DNA of 5,895 nt, from contig PLZL01000233.1 in assembly GCA_003152145.1 (NCBI GenBank), positions 1 through 5,895 of the forward strand, given 5' to 3'. Each line of letters opens with the position of its first letter. The first letter of the stretch is position 1. A model generated the notes under the pieces. The model had not been told where the DNA came from and ran no database searches. It saw nothing but the letters and a program-made list of their open reading frames with translations. The DNA is from Limisphaerales bacterium. Lineage in GTDB: Bacteria > Verrucomicrobiota > Verrucomicrobiae > Limisphaerales > UBA11358. This document shows positions 5,136 to 5,895 of the stretch, piece after piece. Both the position numbers and the translations under genes were made by a program.

Positions 5136-5895
5136 ATGAGTAAAACCAAATCGCAATGGGATTTCGGCGAATTGTTCCCGACGGAGCAGACCCGCAAGGT
5201 TTTGTCCGTCTCGGAATTGACGGCACAGATCAGGTCGCTGTTGGAGAAACAAGTCGGTTCCGTCTGGGTCACGGGCGAGGTCACGAATCTGCGCGCGCAA
5301 TCATCCGGCCACATTTATTTCACGCTCAAGGACGCGGCGTCGCAGTTGAGTTGCGTTTTGTTCAGCCGCGAAAAGGTTCCGCATCGCGAATTGCTGGCCG
5401 ACGGGCAGAAGGTTTTGCTGCAAGGCGACGTGACAGTGTATGAGGCGCGCGGGCAATACCAGCTCATCGTGCGCGCGGTGGAGTTGCAAGGCGTCGGCGC
5501 GCTTCAAATCGCGTTCGAGAAACTCAAGCAGAAGCTCGCGGCGGAAGGGCTGTTCGCGCCGGAACGGAAACGGCCACTGCCGAAATATCCGCAACGCATC
5601 GGCCTGGTCACGTCACCGACGGGCGCTGCGATTCGTGACGTGTTGCACGTCGTGCGACGGCGGAATCCGGGTCTGGAAATCATTCTCGCGCCGTGCCGCG
5701 TTCAAGGTGACGGCGCGGCGGCGGAAATTGCGGCAGCGATCAGGCTGCTGAATGAATTCAGTGTAGGACAGGCGTCGCGCCTGTCTCCATCTGAAAAAAG
5801 TCAGAGACAGGCTGGAAGCCTGTCCTACATTGATCACGAGCACGTCCTTCAAGCGATCCGCACGGCCGATCCACTTGTAATTCAACCGGCCGTAA
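5136..5895 (+). CDS. xseA: Exodeoxyribonuclease VII large subunit, partial and disrupted
   Basis: This is the N-terminal half of the catalytic subunit of exonuclease VII, a cytoplasmic complex with several XseB small subunits that degrades single-stranded DNA in repair. The OB-fold DNA-binding domain spans about residues 22-118: VLSVSELTAQIRSLL, VWVTGEVTNLRAQSSGHIYF, then QLSCVLF and VLLQGDVTVYEARGQYQL. The catalytic domain begins with IAFEKLKQKLAAEGLF and the diagnostic GLVTSPTGAAIRDVLHVVRR (156-175), then APCRVQGDGAAAEIAAAI. Normal family length is about 400-450 residues. Here residues about 210-231 are encoded by a palindromic repeat. The 22 codons after it show none of the expected LILVTRGGGS block, so the real gene is likely interrupted or misassembled from 5762 onward. 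ATG 5136, 16 bases after the previous stop, is the natural start. The frame stays open to the window edge. Confidence 0.9.
   Translation, partial: MSKTKSQWDFGELFPTEQTRKVLSVSELTAQIRSLLEKQVGSVWVTGEVTNLRAQSSGHIYFTLKDAASQLSCVLFSREKVPHRELLADGQKVLLQGDVTVYEARGQYQLIVRAVELQGVGALQIAFEKLKQKLAAEGLFAPERKRPLPKYPQRIGLVTSPTGAAIRDVLHVVRRRNPGLEIILAPCRVQGDGAAAEIAAAIRLLNEFSVGQASRLSPSEKSQRQAGSLSYIDHEHVLQAIRTADPLVIQPAV
5762..5829. repeat. Palindromic REP/MITE-like repeat inside xseA
   Basis: TGTAGGACAGGC (5762-5773) and GCCTGTCCTACA (5818-5829) are perfect 12-base inverted ends. Inside are two further copies of the core, so GACAGGC/GCCTGTC occurs four times. The element can fold either as two small hairpins (5767-5785 with a TCG loop; 5806-5824 with a GGA loop) or as one long stem (ends paired, plus 5779-5787 with 5804-5812). 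The pairing nearly continues outward (TCA 5758-5760 with TGA 5831-5833). It encodes GQASRLS in the plus frame and, on the minus strand, TGFQPV and TGATPVL. I remember these peptides as recurrent in Verrucomicrobiota and Planctomycetota predicted proteins. It carries no gene and would need a transposase supplied elsewhere. Confidence 0.88.
5830..5894 (-). other. Possible 3' coding fragment of an unidentified gene on the minus strand
   Basis: Read right to left, these bases give YGRLNYKWIGRADRLKDVLV followed by I-N, running from the window edge into the repeat. 18 of the 22 codons end in G or C, against 11 of 22 for the plus-strand xseA frame over the same bases. This strand bias suggests the sequence belongs to another gene entering from beyond the right edge. 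I do not recognise the protein. The fragment is too short to be sure and no start or stop is inside it. Confidence 0.3.

Noticed and set aside
5613..5885. 90-aa minus-strand frame through the repeat and xseA
   Set aside because: Only the first ~20 codons look coding. The rest is repeat translation and antisense of conserved xseA, so it is not a real complete gene.
1..5895. CRISPR array
   Set aside because: No regularly spaced direct repeats were seen; the only repeated core (GACAGGC) is confined to one 68-base palindrome.

Overview
This 5.9-kb window looks like one fragment of a bacterial metagenome-type contig. Gene 1 is open to the left edge and the xseA-like gene runs off the right edge. 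The body is G+C-rich, with high third-position G+C. None of the nine gene starts that can be judged has a convincing AGGAGG-type Shine-Dalgarno site. Near the right end is a palindromic repeat whose translations contain peptides such as GQASRLS and TGFQPV. From memory these peptides recur in Verrucomicrobiota and Planctomycetota genomes, so a Verrucomicrobiota-like host is the best guess. That placement is inference; there is no rRNA or other phylogenetic marker apart from part of xseA.

Layout, left to right. (1) 1-489: an AT-rich ORF of unknown function on the plus strand, compositionally unlike the rest. (2) 655-1451, minus strand: a compact three-gene cluster transcribed right to left. A DUF433 (VapB45-type antitoxin) protein comes first, then an 'addiction module component' antitoxin, then a ParE/RelE-family toxin. 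The last two overlap by 4 bases (GTGA). (3) 1526-2362, plus strand: a family 16 glycoside hydrolase lipoprotein with the EVDIME catalytic motif. (4) 2581-3003: a small secreted beta-rich protein with an A-rich leader, followed by a clear intrinsic terminator at 3031-3063. (5) 3091-4293: a nucleoside:H+ symporter-like MFS permease. (6) 4372-5119: a small helical protein of 67 aa overlapping a nucleotidyltransferase-fold protein by 14 bases, a pair that looks like a two-component TA-like module. (7) 5136 to the right edge: the N-terminal half of exodeoxyribonuclease VII large subunit. It is interrupted or rearranged at 5762-5829 by the palindromic repeat.

Functionally the window is a mosaic rather than one pathway: two TA-like modules, one exported glucan-degrading lipoprotein, one permease and one DNA-repair nuclease. 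The most notable points are the sequence beyond the repeat in xseA, which no longer resembles exonuclease VII and reads better as coding on the opposite strand; the small-protein/nucleotidyltransferase pair with an altered D-x-E metal motif; and the DUF433 gene leading a ParE-type TA pair instead of its usual PIN-like toxin.
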